Positions 26,864-36,211 of a DNA stretch of 64,000 nucleotides are shown here, piece after piece. The notes under the pieces are model-generated. The model was not told the DNA's origin and did not search any database. It worked only from the letters and a program-made list of their open reading frames with translations. A program made the translations under genes and the position numbers. The stretch comes from JAXHMM01 sp964528445 (GTDB lineage: Bacteria; Bacteroidota; Rhodothermia; Balneolales; Balneolaceae). The DNA lies in contig CAZGSL010000008.1 in assembly GCA_964528445.1 (NCBI GenBank), positions 8,953-72,952 on the forward strand. Direction: 5' to 3'. The first letter of the stretch is position 1; each line of letters begins with the position of its first letter.

Positions 26864-28993
26864 TCAGTTCGTTTCGGCCCGTTCCGCCGTTTCGCGGACA
26901 ACCCGCTCCTGGAGATCGCGGGGCACTTCGGCGTAATGGGAGAAGGCCCGGGAATAGCTGGCGCTCCCCTGCGTCATCGACTTGAGCCGGGTGGCGTAGT
27001 GGTCCAGCTCCTCCAGGGGAACCTGCGCCTTGATCTTCTGGATGGACCCCTCGGCGTCCATGCCCATGATCTGACCCCGTCGCGTACTCAAATCACTCAT
27101 CACGTCCCCCATATGATCGGCGGGAACGGTGATTTCCAGTTCGTAGATCGGCTCCAGGAGGCGGGGCCCGGCCTCCATAAACCCCTCCCTGAACGCCATG
27201 ATCGCCGCGGTTTTAAACGCCGCCTCGTTGGAGTCCACCGAGTGCATGGATCCGTCGTACACCGAAATGCGCAGGTCCCGCACCCTGCAGTTGCTCATCG
27301 GACCGTGTTCCATCTTCTCCATGATGCCTTTCAGAATAGCGGGCATGAAGCGGTTGTCGATCACCCCGCCCACGATGCAGTTGCGGAACACCAGCTTCCC
27401 GCCCCACTCCAGTTCGATCTCCTGCGCCTCCCGCACCTTCAGGTCGTCGTGTTCGGGCATGTTGTCGGCCAGGGGCTCCATCAGCATGTAGACTTCGGCG
27501 TACTGCCCCGCTCCGCCGGTCTGTTTCTTGTGCCGGTAGTGAGCGCGCACAGGCCGGGTAATGGACTCGCGGTAGGGAATGCGCGGCTGCACGAACGAGA
27601 TATCCAGCCCGAAGCGATTCCGCAATACACTTCGAATCACGTCCAGGTGTTCCTCGCCCTGCCCGTGCAGAATGACCTGGTTCAGCTCCTGGCTGTGTTC
27701 CACCTGCAGGGAGGGGTCCTCGCGTCGAAGCTGGTGCAGGGCCTGTCCCAGCTTGTCCTCTTCCCCCTCGCTGTTGAGCGAGACGGCGGTTCGAATGTTG
27801 GGCTCGGGAAACGGAATGGGGGCGATCTCCGCCGGACTCCCTTTCCGGTGGAGGGTGTCGTTCACTCCGGTCTCCTTCAGTTTTACCGCCGCGCCGATAT
27901 CGCCCGTCGAGAGCTCGTTCGCCTCCCGACGCTTCTCCCCGTTGACAAGGTAGAGCGTGGAGAGGCGGACGCCGTCGCCGGTCCTCCGGTTGACCAGGTC
28001 GGTCCCCGGCGCTGCGCGTCCCCCGTATACCCTGAAATAGAGCAGGTCGCCCACATGGGATTCCGCGCTGTTTTTGAACACGAAGAGGACCGGCGGGCCG
28101 TCCGGGTCCGCTTCAAACGCCTCCCCCCCGCCGGTCTGCGGCGGATTGGCCTCCAGCGGGTTGGGGGCGACGTTTCCCAGGAATCCCATGACCCTCCCGG
28201 TACCCATGTTACGCTCGGCACAGCAGCAGAAGAGGGGATAAATTTCGCCCGCCAGCAGCGATTTCTGAAGCCCTTCCCGCATCTGGGACTCCGTCAGTTC
28301 GCCCTGCTCGAGATAGAGGTCCAGCAGGGTCTCGTCGTTTTCCGCCACGGCCTCCACCAGCTCGTTGTGAAGAAGGTCGGCCTGGGATTTCTGGGAATCG
28401 GGAATGGGCAGTTTGTCGGGTTTGCCCCCCTCCTCCGGGAATTCGTACATGGTCATCTTGAGCACGTCCACAATGGCGTGAAAATCTTCCCCTTCGCTGA
28501 AAGGGTACTGGACAACCACCACTCCCCGTCCGAACCGCTCTTTGGCCATATCCACGGTCCGCTGAAAATCCGACTGGGGAGTGTCGGGCTTGTTCACGAT
28601 AAAAAGCGAGGGGATGGCGTACTCCCGGGCGTATCGCCACGTCGACTCCGTTCCCACCTCCACGCCGTATTCAGAGTTGAGGGTGAAAATGGCGGTATCG
28701 GCCACCCGCAGGGCTCCCGCCACCTCCCCCACGTAGTCCGCCGTGCCGGGCGTGTCAATCAGGTTGATCTTGCTGCCCCGCCAGTCAAGGTTAAGGAAGG
28801 AGGAGTAAACCGATTTGCCCTTCTCCTTCTCGATTTCGCGGTAGTCGGAGCGCGTGGAGCCCTCTTCCACCGAACCCCGCCGGTCGATCGCGCCCGACTC
28901 GAACAGCATGGTTTCTGCCAGCGTGGTCTTTCCCGAACCGGCGTGGCCCAGCAGTGCCACGTTGCGAATTCTCTCAGGCGGATAGAGATTCAT
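26864..28993 (-). CDS. EF-G2/FusA2-type elongation-factor-G-like GTPase
   Basis: A 709-residue translational GTPase with the five-domain EF-G layout. Walker A GHAGSGKT is at 16-23, G3 is DTPG at 80-83 and G4 is NKPD. Two features mark it as the EF-G2/FusA2 paralogue rather than housekeeping EF-G. The catalytic His after DTPG is Thr (DTPGTADYVGE), and switch I reads KGKSVYSS instead of RGITI. It may act as a ribosome-associated factor with slow GTPase activity; its true role is unknown in most species. It converges on the OstA-like gene and is divergent from asparaginase. A separate housekeeping fusA is expected elsewhere. Confidence 0.85.
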   Translation of the reverse strand: MNLYPPERIRNVALLGHAGSGKTTLAETMLFESGAIDRRGSVEEGSTRSDYREIEKEKGKSVYSSFLNLDWRGSKINLIDTPGTADYVGEVAGALRVADTAIFTLNSEYGVEVGTESTWRYAREYAIPSLFIVNKPDTPQSDFQRTVDMAKERFGRGVVVVQYPFSEGEDFHAIVDVLKMTMYEFPEEGGKPDKLPIPDSQKSQADLLHNELVEAVAENDETLLDLYLEQGELTESQMREGLQKSLLAGEIYPLFCCCAERNMGTGRVMGFLGNVAPNPLEANPPQTGGGEAFEADPDGPPVLFVFKNSAESHVGDLLYFRVYGGRAAPGTDLVNRRTGDGVRLSTLYLVNGEKRREANELSTGDIGAAVKLKETGVNDTLHRKGSPAEIAPIPFPEPNIRTAVSLNSEGEEDKLGQALHQLRREDPSLQVEHSQELNQVILHGQGEEHLDVIRSVLRNRFGLDISFVQPRIPYRESITRPVRAHYRHKKQTGGAGQYAEVYMLMEPLADNMPEHDDLKVREAQEIELEWGGKLVFRNCIVGGVIDNRFMPAILKGIMEKMEHGPMSNCRVRDLRISVYDGSMHSVDSNEAAFKTAAIMAFREGFMEAGPRLLEPIYELEITVPADHMGDVMSDLSTRRGQIMGMDAEGSIQKIKAQVPLEELDHYATRLKSMTQGSASYSRAFSHYAEVPRDLQERVVRETAERAETN

Positions 28994-29216
28994 GGGGAGC
29001 CTCCTTCTGCTTGGCCGGATCGGCCCCTGGCGTCTCGAAAGCGGCGGGCGGAAACGGAGATGCTCCCGGCTTTTCCCTCCAGGCGACCCGTCCGTTTAGC
29101 GGATGTTCGTCGTATCGCTAAATAATAGAAAAATGAACTCAAGCCAAAATAATTTATCCAGAATTTGCTAACATAAACGCCTCGCGAAAGCCCGAACTTC
29201 AAACGGCGTGCGTCCC

Positions 29217-30227
29217 ATGAAAGAGATCCTTCTTATTCAGACCGGCGGTACTATCGCCATGGACATGGGAGGCGGGGAGACCCCGGAGCTGGACCCCGGC
29301 CGCTGGGAGGAACTGATCTACGGGGAGATACCGGAACTCTCGCAGATCGCCTCCATCCATCCCGAAAAACTCTTTCTGGAAGACAGCTCCGACGTCAGCC
29401 CCCGTCACTGGGACCGCCTCATACGGCATATCGGGGAGCACTACGGGGAGTTCGACGGTTTTGTTATCCTCCACGGCACCGACACCATGGCCTACAGCGC
29501 CTCCGCCCTCTCGTTCGGCCTGCAAAATCTGCGGAAGCCGGTGATCTTCACAGGCAGCCAGGTGCCCATGAGCAACATCCGCAGCGACGCCCGCCGCAAC
29601 CTGGTCAACGCCATCGAAATGGCCACTCTGCCGTTCAACGAGGTGGGCATCTGTTTCAACGACTTTGTGTACCGCGGCAACCGCACTACCAAAATGAGCA
29701 TCGGGGATTTCGACGCGTTCGACTCTCCGAACTTCCCGCCGCTCGCGGAGATCGGCCTGGAGATCGAACGCAATGCCTCGCCGGGAGGGGTTCAGCCCGA
29801 GGGCGACTTCCGGACGGATCCGGGGTTCGACGAGGGGGTCTTTCTCCTTAAAATCTTTCCGGGGCTCTCGCCGGCGTGGCTGGAACAGCTGAACCTGGAG
29901 GAGATACGTGCGGTCGTAGTGGAGGCGTTCGGCAGCGGCAACTTCCCGCTCCGGGAGCCCTACGGACTGGAGCCGTTCTTCCGGCGGTGCGTCCGCCGGG
30001 GCGTACAGCTGGTGATTACCTCGCAGGCGGCCTACGACGCGGTGGATCTCACCAAGTACCGGAGCGGAAGGGCGGTCCGGGAACTGGGCGCCCTGAGCGC
30101 GGGGGATATGACCACGGAGGCAACACTCACCAAAATGATGTACCTTTTGGCACACTGCTCCGGTCCGGACGAGGTACGCAGGCGGTTCGTCCGCAGCCTG
30201 GCCGGCGAAATCACGGAAACCGACTGA
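29217..30227 (+). CDS. ansA: L-asparaginase, type I
   Basis: Hydrolyses asparagine to aspartate and ammonia. The 336-residue protein has no signal peptide, so it is cytoplasmic. Catalytic motifs are IQTGGTIAMD near the start, with the nucleophile Thr, and ILHGTDTMAYSA with the second Thr-Asp pair; the Lys/Arg region is near RSDARRNLVNAIEMA. The ATG at 29217 was chosen; an in-frame GTG three codons earlier also exists. A DUF-type exonuclease gene begins three bases after the stop. Confidence 0.93.
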   Translation: MKEILLIQTGGTIAMDMGGGETPELDPGRWEELIYGEIPELSQIASIHPEKLFLEDSSDVSPRHWDRLIRHIGEHYGEFDGFVILHGTDTMAYSASALSFGLQNLRKPVIFTGSQVPMSNIRSDARRNLVNAIEMATLPFNEVGICFNDFVYRGNRTTKMSIGDFDAFDSPNFPPLAEIGLEIERNASPGGVQPEGDFRTDPGFDEGVFLLKIFPGLSPAWLEQLNLEEIRAVVVEAFGSGNFPLREPYGLEPFFRRCVRRGVQLVITSQAAYDAVDLTKYRSGRAVRELGALSAGDMTTEATLTKMMYLLAHCSGPDEVRRRFVRSLAGEITETD

Positions 30228-30229
30228 CC

Positions 30230-30937
30230 ATGTTTTTTGTATTCGATATCGAAACCGTTCCCGACTTCGACTTTATCCGCAGCGTGCTGGAGGATCCGGA
30301 CGACGACAACGAGGCGATGATGCTGCAGGCCGGCGAAGAGCTCGCCCGCGGAAGCTCCGGATTCATGCCCCCCATGTACCACCGCATGATCTCGTGGGTG
30401 GGGCTCTGGATCGAGAACAACGGCATGCCCAGGCAGAAGGTGGGCTGGAGCGGGGAGGAGGAGAAGGAGGGGCTGGAGGAGCTCTTCGAGGCGCTGGGCA
30501 CCTACAAGGATTTCGGTCTCATTCACCACAACGGGCGCTCCTTCGACCTGCCGGTGCTGCTCTACCGATCCATGAAGCACGGGCTCCAGATGCCGGTGCG
30601 CCTCAGCCACTACGACATCCGGTACCGCTACAGCAACGACAACGTGGATTTGATGGACGAATTCAGCAACTACGGCGCCAGTTCCTGGCCCAAGCTGAAG
30701 CACCTGGGCATGCTGATCGATATCCCTTTCAAGCAGACGGGGGCAGGAGAGGATGTGCTGGCCATGTTCCGGGAGGGAGAGCTGGAGAAGATCGAACATT
30801 ACTGCTACGAGGACGTCATGGCCACCTACATCGTCTGGCTTCACATGCGATTCACCACCGGCGCCATCGACCGGGAGCTTTTCGACAACCTGAAGGAGCG
30901 GGCGCTCGGCAAACTCTCCGAAATTCAGGACCAATAA
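30230..30937 (+). CDS. PolB-like 3'-5' exonuclease, DnaQ-fold
   Basis: A 235-residue protein of the predicted PolB-related 3'-5' exonuclease family. All three exonuclease motifs are present: Exo I FDIETVP at 4-10, Exo II HHNGRSFDLPVL and Exo III HYCYEDVMATY, so the two-metal site looks complete. It may act in DNA repair or nucleic-acid processing; the partner is unknown. The ATG at 30230 follows the asparaginase stop by two bases, so it is probably co-transcribed. The frame is open upstream within ansA but the DIET motif fixes the start. Confidence 0.85.
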   Translation: MFFVFDIETVPDFDFIRSVLEDPDDDNEAMMLQAGEELARGSSGFMPPMYHRMISWVGLWIENNGMPRQKVGWSGEEEKEGLEELFEALGTYKDFGLIHHNGRSFDLPVLLYRSMKHGLQMPVRLSHYDIRYRYSNDNVDLMDEFSNYGASSWPKLKHLGMLIDIPFKQTGAGEDVLAMFREGELEKIEHYCYEDVMATYIVWLHMRFTTGAIDRELFDNLKERALGKLSEIQDQ

Positions 30938-30950
30938 ACGGCCGGAGTCC

Positions 30951-30969
30951 CGGCGGGGCCAACCCGCCG
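30951..30969. terminator. possible hairpin between convergent genes
   Basis: CGGCGGG GCCAA CCCGCCG forms a 7-bp stem with a 5-base loop. It sits between the 3' ends of the exonuclease gene and glgC. There is no T tract on either side, so it may only be a weak or factor-dependent terminator. Confidence 0.35.
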
Positions 30970-30994
30970 CTGCTGCCCTACCGGCGGACGTCCC

Positions 30995-32281
30995 TTAAAT
31001 TTCCGTGCCGGCGGGAATGACCGAGTTCTTCGGCACGATCACAATGCCGTTCACCACGTGGTACTCCCCGTACTCTCCATCCTCGAGATGGTCCCCGCCC
31101 TCGATCCGCGCCCCGTCTCCTATCCGACAGTTTTTGTCGATGATGGCCCGCCCGATGACACAATCCTCCCCGATTCCCAGCTCCGGTCCTTCTTCCGGCT
31201 CGCTCTTCTGCTCGTGCTCTCCCGCCGGGAAAAAGTCGTTTCCCATGATAATGGCGTTCTCTATGACAGTCCCCTTCCCGATTCGTGATCGGATCCCTAT
31301 GACCGAGCGCTCGATGCGGCTCGCCTCCACGATACAGCCCTCCGCCAGTACCGAACGGCGGAAGGTAGTCCCGGAGAGTTTGGACGCGGGCAGCAGGCGC
31401 GCCCGGGTGTAGATCGTCGCTTCGTTGTCGTACAGGTTGAATCGGGGAAGCTCGTCGGTCAGCGCCAGGTTGGCCTCGTAAAAGGACTTGATGGTCCCGA
31501 TGTCGGTCCAGTATCCGTCGAATTCGTAGCTGTCCACTTCGTAGTTCCCCGAGATGGCGCCAGGGATGATTTCGTTGCCGAAGTCGGTGGCGTCAGGGTG
31601 GTCCCGGAAGAGCTCGTGAAGCACCTCTTTCCGGAATACGTAGATGCCCATGGAGGCCAGGTACTCCCTCCCCTCCCGCCGAAAACGCTCGGGAGTCCGG
31701 GACTTCCACCGGTCCAGCTCCTCCTGTTCCGGTTTCTCCACAAAATCGGCGATGCGGCCGCTCTCGTCGGTTTTCATGATGCCGAATCCCGTCGCGTCCT
31801 CCGCCTTCACGGGGATGGTGGCAATGGTCAGGTCGGATCCACTCCGCTGGTGCTGGTTCATCAGCTTGTGGTAATCCATCTGGTAGAGCTGGTCGCCCGA
31901 GAGGATGAGCACGTGGTCGTGGCGGTGGTTCTCCATATGGTGCAGCGACTGGCGCACCGCATCGGCCGTGCCCTGGTACCAGTTCTGGCTTTTGGGGGTC
32001 TGTTCGGCGGCCAGGATATCCACAAATCCCCTGCTGAAGACGTCGAAGTTGTAGGTGTTCTTGATATGGCGGTTCAGGGAGGCCGAGTTGAACTGGGTGA
32101 GCACGTAGATCCGCCGGATGCCCGAGTTGAGGCAGTTCGATATGGGAATGTCGACCAGCCGGTATTTGCCCGCGATGGGAACGGCCGGCTTGGAGCGCAG
32201 TTTGGTCAGGGGAAACAGGCGGGTGCCCCTTCCCCCTCCCAGGATGACGGCAATGACCGACGGATCCGTGAATTCTCTCAT
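30995..32281 (-). CDS. glgC: glucose-1-phosphate adenylyltransferase
   Basis: Makes ADP-glucose from glucose-1-phosphate and ATP, the committed step of bacterial glycogen synthesis. The 428-residue protein has VILGGGRGTRLFPLTKLRSKPAVP with the nucleotide-binding loop, YRLVDIPISNCLNSGI, and WYQGTADAVRQ. The C-terminal left-handed beta-helix with IGKGTVIENAIIMG-type repeats holds allosteric sites. It follows glgA with a 4-base ATGA overlap, so translation is coupled. Confidence 0.95.
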   Translation of the reverse strand: MREFTDPSVIAVILGGGRGTRLFPLTKLRSKPAVPIAGKYRLVDIPISNCLNSGIRRIYVLTQFNSASLNRHIKNTYNFDVFSRGFVDILAAEQTPKSQNWYQGTADAVRQSLHHMENHRHDHVLILSGDQLYQMDYHKLMNQHQRSGSDLTIATIPVKAEDATGFGIMKTDESGRIADFVEKPEQEELDRWKSRTPERFRREGREYLASMGIYVFRKEVLHELFRDHPDATDFGNEIIPGAISGNYEVDSYEFDGYWTDIGTIKSFYEANLALTDELPRFNLYDNEATIYTRARLLPASKLSGTTFRRSVLAEGCIVEASRIERSVIGIRSRIGKGTVIENAIIMGNDFFPAGEHEQKSEPEEGPELGIGEDCVIGRAIIDKNCRIGDGARIEGGDHLEDGEYGEYHVVNGIVIVPKNSVIPAGTEI

Positions 32282-33741
32282 GGTTTCAGCAGCTGGTTAT
32301 AGAGGTTAATGTAGGATCTCGCGGAAGCGTTCCACGAAAAATCCTTGCCCATGACCTCGCGGCGGAGTTGCTCTATCCGCTCGGCCTGCCGGTGGAGCGC
32401 AAGCGCCCGCTCCACGGCTTTCACCGCCGGCGCAAGGGCGAATTCCCCGAAGGTAATGCCGTATCCCCCCGGCTCCTCCAGGTCCCGGACGGTGTCGCTC
32501 AGTCCCCCGGTGTCGCGCACCACGGGGATGGTGCCGTAACGCATGGAATATAACTGATTCAGTCCGCACGGTTCCACCCGGGAGGGCATGACCAGGAAAT
32601 CGCTGGCGGCGTAGATCTGGTGCGCCAGGCGCTCGTCGTACGCCAGGACCGCGGCAAAGCGGCGGGACGCCCCCCCTCCGTACCACTCCCGCATGCTGCG
32701 GAACCGCTCCTCCAGCTCCTCGTTCCCGGTGCCCAGGACCAGGAAACGGGCGTTCGCATTTCGGTTCATAAAATCGGCGATGAGGTCGGGGAGCAGGTCG
32801 GCACCCTTCCCGGGCACGAGGCGGCCGATAAACGAAAGGAGCGGCCCCGCCTCCTCCCTCGGGTCCAGCTTTCCCTCCAGGCTCTGGCGGCACAGGTACT
32901 CCCTGTTGGCCCTCTTGCCTTCCGCCGCGTCGGCGGACCCGTAGTTCCGGTGAATGCTGGGATCCCGGGAAGGATCCCACTCCCCGGTGTCGATGCCGTT
33001 CAAAATACCGGTCGATTTCCCTTTCTCGTGCTCAAACAGCCGCTCCAGTCCACTGCCGCGGCGGCGAAGCTCTCTCAGGTAGGTGGGCGATACCGTGGTG
33101 AACCTCCAGCAGCACTTGAGTCCGGCGGCCAGGCTGTTGAGGGAATCTCCCCACTCCAGCAGGCCGCTCTCCCCCGGGGGAAACGCGGGCAGAAGCGCCA
33201 CCTTCTCCCAGTCGTACCTGCCCTGGTACTCCGCGTTGTGAACGGTGAGGACGGTGGGAACCGAAGCCAGCTCCCCGAAGAGCGGGCAGCGTGTCATCAT
33301 AAAGGGCACCAGTCCGGCATGATGGTCGTGACAGTGGACAAGGTCGAAGGAGATCTCTCCACCGATCATCCAGCGCAGGGCCGCCCGCTGAAACGCGATA
33401 AACCGCTCGGCCTCTCCCGCCTTCTCCCCCCCGCGGGAGGGGGTGCCCCCGTAGATCCCGCCTCCCCCGAACAGCCCGGGAAGCTCGGCGGTATAGAGAT
33501 CGAATCCCAGGTCCGCCCCGGTGATTTTTTCGATGCGGCAGTGGTAGAGGTTGGCGACGGTGCCCGACCATACCACCTCGCGCCCGCGCTCCCGCAGCCA
33601 GGAGGTGCCGTAACCCGGGATGAGCACGGAGGCGGCAACCCCCTCTTTCCGCTGGTAGCGCGGCAGCGAGCCGGCCACGTCGGCCAGTCCCCCCACCTTG
33701 GCGGCGGGGTAGCATTCGGCGGCGAGATGCAGGATATCCAT
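32278..33741 (-). CDS. glgA: glycogen synthase (GT5 family)
   Basis: Transfers glucose from ADP-glucose to the growing alpha-1,4-glucan. The 487-residue GT5 protein begins MDILHLAAECYPAAKVGGLADV; the substrate-binding loop is KVGGL (15-19) where many bacterial enzymes have KTGGL, a change also known in some plant synthases. The C-terminal domain keeps FIGRLVPGKGADLL, MPSRVEPCGLNQLYSMRYGTIPVVRDTGGLSDTV. The ATG at 33741 is the family start; 34 open codons upstream contain a GC palindrome. The glgA stop overlaps the glgC start. Confidence 0.94.
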   Translation of the reverse strand: MDILHLAAECYPAAKVGGLADVAGSLPRYQRKEGVAASVLIPGYGTSWLRERGREVVWSGTVANLYHCRIEKITGADLGFDLYTAELPGLFGGGGIYGGTPSRGGEKAGEAERFIAFQRAALRWMIGGEISFDLVHCHDHHAGLVPFMMTRCPLFGELASVPTVLTVHNAEYQGRYDWEKVALLPAFPPGESGLLEWGDSLNSLAAGLKCCWRFTTVSPTYLRELRRRGSGLERLFEHEKGKSTGILNGIDTGEWDPSRDPSIHRNYGSADAAEGKRANREYLCRQSLEGKLDPREEAGPLLSFIGRLVPGKGADLLPDLIADFMNRNANARFLVLGTGNEELEERFRSMREWYGGGASRRFAAVLAYDERLAHQIYAASDFLVMPSRVEPCGLNQLYSMRYGTIPVVRDTGGLSDTVRDLEEPGGYGITFGEFALAPAVKAVERALALHRQAERIEQLRREVMGKDFSWNASARSYINLYNQLLKP

Positions 33742-33759
33742 GATCGGGAGCTGTTTCCG

Positions 33760-33775
33760 GCCGGCGTATGCCGGC
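33760..33775. repeat. GCCGGC-GTAT-GCCGGC short palindrome upstream of glgA
   Basis: A 16-base near-perfect inverted repeat whose two arms are the self-complementary GCCGGC. It lies 19 bases before the glgA ATG, where it could fold in the leader RNA and hide or expose the ribosome-binding region. No matching copy was seen in the rest of the window. Confidence 0.4.
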
Positions 33776-33954
33776 GAAACTCTGAAAAAAGTTTTGCGTA
33801 TGCCCTCTCCTTTTGAACTATTCAAACGGGGTGGTGCGTCCAAACGGACCGGCGCACGCAGAAGGCAAGTAAAACAATCCGGCAGCGCCTGTCAACGCTT
33901 TGTTTTGCCGGGGATTCCTTTTAAGTTCGAGGGCAAAATTTGAAAATCGACACG

Positions 33955-34875
33955 ATGGCCGTAATTGACGTCCGTAATATCAGCAAGACCTTCGGGGAGA
34001 CCAGGGCGGTCGACCAGGTCAGCTTCCAGGTCTCCGAGGGGAAAATATTCGGACTCTTGGGGCCCAACGGGGCGGGTAAAACCACCGCGCTTCGCATTAT
34101 CAACTATATCCTGGTGCCCGACTCCGGCAGCGTCACCATCAACGGCCTCCAGGCCGGCCCGGAGACCCAGCGGATGATCGGCTACATGCCCGAGGAGCGG
34201 GGGCTCTATAAAAAGATGAAGGTGGGTGAGCAGCTCCTCTACCTGGCGCGGCTTAAAGGCATGGAAATTAACGAAGCCCGAGAGGCGATCCGGTACTGGC
34301 TGGACCGCTTCCAGGCAGCCGACTGGCTCGATAAAAAGGTGGAAGAGCTCTCCAAGGGGATGTCCCAGAAGATCCAGTTTATCGCCACCATCGCCCACGA
34401 CCCGGATATCTACATCTTTGACGAGCCGTTCAGCGGACTCGATCCCATTAACAGCGAAATGCTCCGGGAGATCGTCCTCGAACTGAAGGACCGGGGCAAA
34501 ACCATCCTTTTCTCCACCCACCGGATGGAGCAGGTGGAGCAGATGTGCGACGAAATCTGCCTCTTCAACAACGGGCGCGCGGTGCTGCAGGGCAACCTGC
34601 GTGAGATCAAGCAGTCGTACGGGAAAAATACGGTAAACATCGAATTCGACGGAGACGCCTCTTTCCTGGACCGGCTGGAGGACGTGCGCATCAACAACCG
34701 CTCCGCCAACTTCGCCGAAATCCGCGTGTTGGGAGACAACAGTATGCAGGAGATCCTCAAAACGGCCATGAGCCACGCGGAAATCCACCTCTTCGAACGG
34801 ATCGAACCCTCGCTGACCGAGATTTTCATTTCCACGGTGGGAGAAGACAACATCAATCCAAAGGAGCTGGGCTGA
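33955..34875 (+). CDS. ABC transporter ATP-binding protein, NatA type
   Basis: A 306-residue ABC ATPase. Walker A is GPNGAGKT (37-44), the signature is ELSKGMSQKIQ, Walker B YIFDEPFSGLD and the H-loop STHRMEQ. The roughly 90-residue C-terminal extension after the ATPase core is typical of DUF4162-bearing NatA/CcmA-like exporters. It pairs with the ABC-2 permease two bases downstream. The substrate cannot be read from sequence; sodium or small hydrophobic compounds are possibilities. The ATG at 33955 is preferred over an upstream TTG. Confidence 0.9.
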   Translation: MAVIDVRNISKTFGETRAVDQVSFQVSEGKIFGLLGPNGAGKTTALRIINYILVPDSGSVTINGLQAGPETQRMIGYMPEERGLYKKMKVGEQLLYLARLKGMEINEAREAIRYWLDRFQAADWLDKKVEELSKGMSQKIQFIATIAHDPDIYIFDEPFSGLDPINSEMLREIVLELKDRGKTILFSTHRMEQVEQMCDEICLFNNGRAVLQGNLREIKQSYGKNTVNIEFDGDASFLDRLEDVRINNRSANFAEIRVLGDNSMQEILKTAMSHAEIHLFERIEPSLTEIFISTVGEDNINPKELG

Positions 34876-34877
34876 CC

Positions 34878-36167
34878 GTGATCGACCTTCGAAAAATAGG
34901 CATTATCATCAGGCGCGAATACCTCACCCGCCTGCGCAGCAAGGCGTTCATCCTCACCACCCTCCTGCTGCCGATCGGGGGACTGCTCATCTTCGCGATT
35001 CCCATTATCATCCAGTTTATGGAGAGCGATACCCGCTACGAATTCGCGGTGATCGATGAAACCGGGGTGGTCTACCGGGAGCTGGCCGCGATCGATTCCA
35101 CGCGCTACCGCGACCGCAGCGATTCGGAAATACCCGAACTTCGGGAGCTGGTGATGAACGGCGATCTCGACGGATACATCCGTATCCACGAGGAACACCT
35201 CACGGGGAACCGCGAACTGGAGATGATCCACGGCGGCAGCGGGGGACTCGAGCTGGTCAGCAGCCTCCGGTCGCAGCTCCGCAGCGCCATCCGGGAGGTG
35301 CAGCTGGACCGGGCGGAGGTACCCGAAGATATCAGGGGACTGCTGGACCGGCAGCCGGACCTCTCCACGCGCACCCTCACCGAGGAGGGCGAGGAGGAGG
35401 AATCCAACACCATGTTCCTCTATTTCCTCGGTTTCGGTATGGCTTTCGTCATGTACTTCGCCATGTTCGGCTACGGGGGACTGGTGATGCGGAGCGTGAT
35501 CGAGGAGAAGACCAGCCGCATCGTGGAGATCATCGCCTCCTCCGTCAAGCCGTTTGAGCTACTGCTGGGCAAGATCCTGGGAGTGGGAGCGCTCGGATTC
35601 ACCCAGTTCCTGGTCTGGGTGGCGGCGGGAGCCGGGATGCTGACGTTCGGCGCCCCCCTGGCGCTCTCGATGATGAACGGCGGCTCCGGAGAGTCGTCCA
35701 CCGCGGCCATGGAGGGGAGCGGAGTTTCCATACCGGAAATACCGACCGTCGAACCCATGATCTGGTTCTACTTCGTCCTCTTCTTCCTGCTGGGATATTT
35801 CATCTACAGCGCCCTATTCGCGGCGGTGGGCTCGGCCGTGGAATCGGAGACCGACACCCAGCAGCTCATGATGCCCCTCATGATTCCCATCATCGTCGCC
35901 ATCCTGCTCCTGCCGCAGGTAGCCTCCGCGCCCGATTCCACCCTCGCCGTGATCGGCTCGCTTATTCCTTTCCTCAGTCCCGTACTGATGATCGCCCGCA
36001 TCCCCATAACCGACGTTCCCCTCTGGGAGCTGCTGCTCTGCATTGGCCTCATGCTGGGAACCATCGCCGGCGTGCTGTCGCTGGGCGCCAAAATCTACCG
36101 GGTGGGCATCCTCAAAACCGGAAAGAGAGCCACTTTCGGCGAGATGATGAAATGGATCAGGTCGTAG
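34878..36167 (+). CDS. ABC-2 type permease, NatB type
   Basis: A 429-residue permease with the usual NatB layout: one N-terminal membrane segment (about 22-45), a large extracytoplasmic domain (about 50-180) and a cluster of about five membrane helices in the C-terminal half. MRSVIEEKTSRIVEIIASSVKPFELLLGKILG is the conserved coupling region. It begins with GTG at 34878, two bases after the stop of the ATPase gene. The two form an exporter of unknown substrate. Confidence 0.88.
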   Translation: MIDLRKIGIIIRREYLTRLRSKAFILTTLLLPIGGLLIFAIPIIIQFMESDTRYEFAVIDETGVVYRELAAIDSTRYRDRSDSEIPELRELVMNGDLDGYIRIHEEHLTGNRELEMIHGGSGGLELVSSLRSQLRSAIREVQLDRAEVPEDIRGLLDRQPDLSTRTLTEEGEEEESNTMFLYFLGFGMAFVMYFAMFGYGGLVMRSVIEEKTSRIVEIIASSVKPFELLLGKILGVGALGFTQFLVWVAAGAGMLTFGAPLALSMMNGGSGESSTAAMEGSGVSIPEIPTVEPMIWFYFVLFFLLGYFIYSALFAAVGSAVESETDTQQLMMPLMIPIIVAILLLPQVASAPDSTLAVIGSLIPFLSPVLMIARIPITDVPLWELLLCIGLMLGTIAGVLSLGAKIYRVGILKTGKRATFGEMMKWIRS

Positions 36168-36211
36168 CCGGTCGATCCAAAGCCTGAAAAGTTACCTGTC
36201 CCGGAATTTCT

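Noticed and set aside
26936..29125. Long open frame (729 codons) on the plus strand opposite the EF-G2-type gene
   Set aside because: The minus-strand product has clear GTPase motifs; the antisense product shows no domain.
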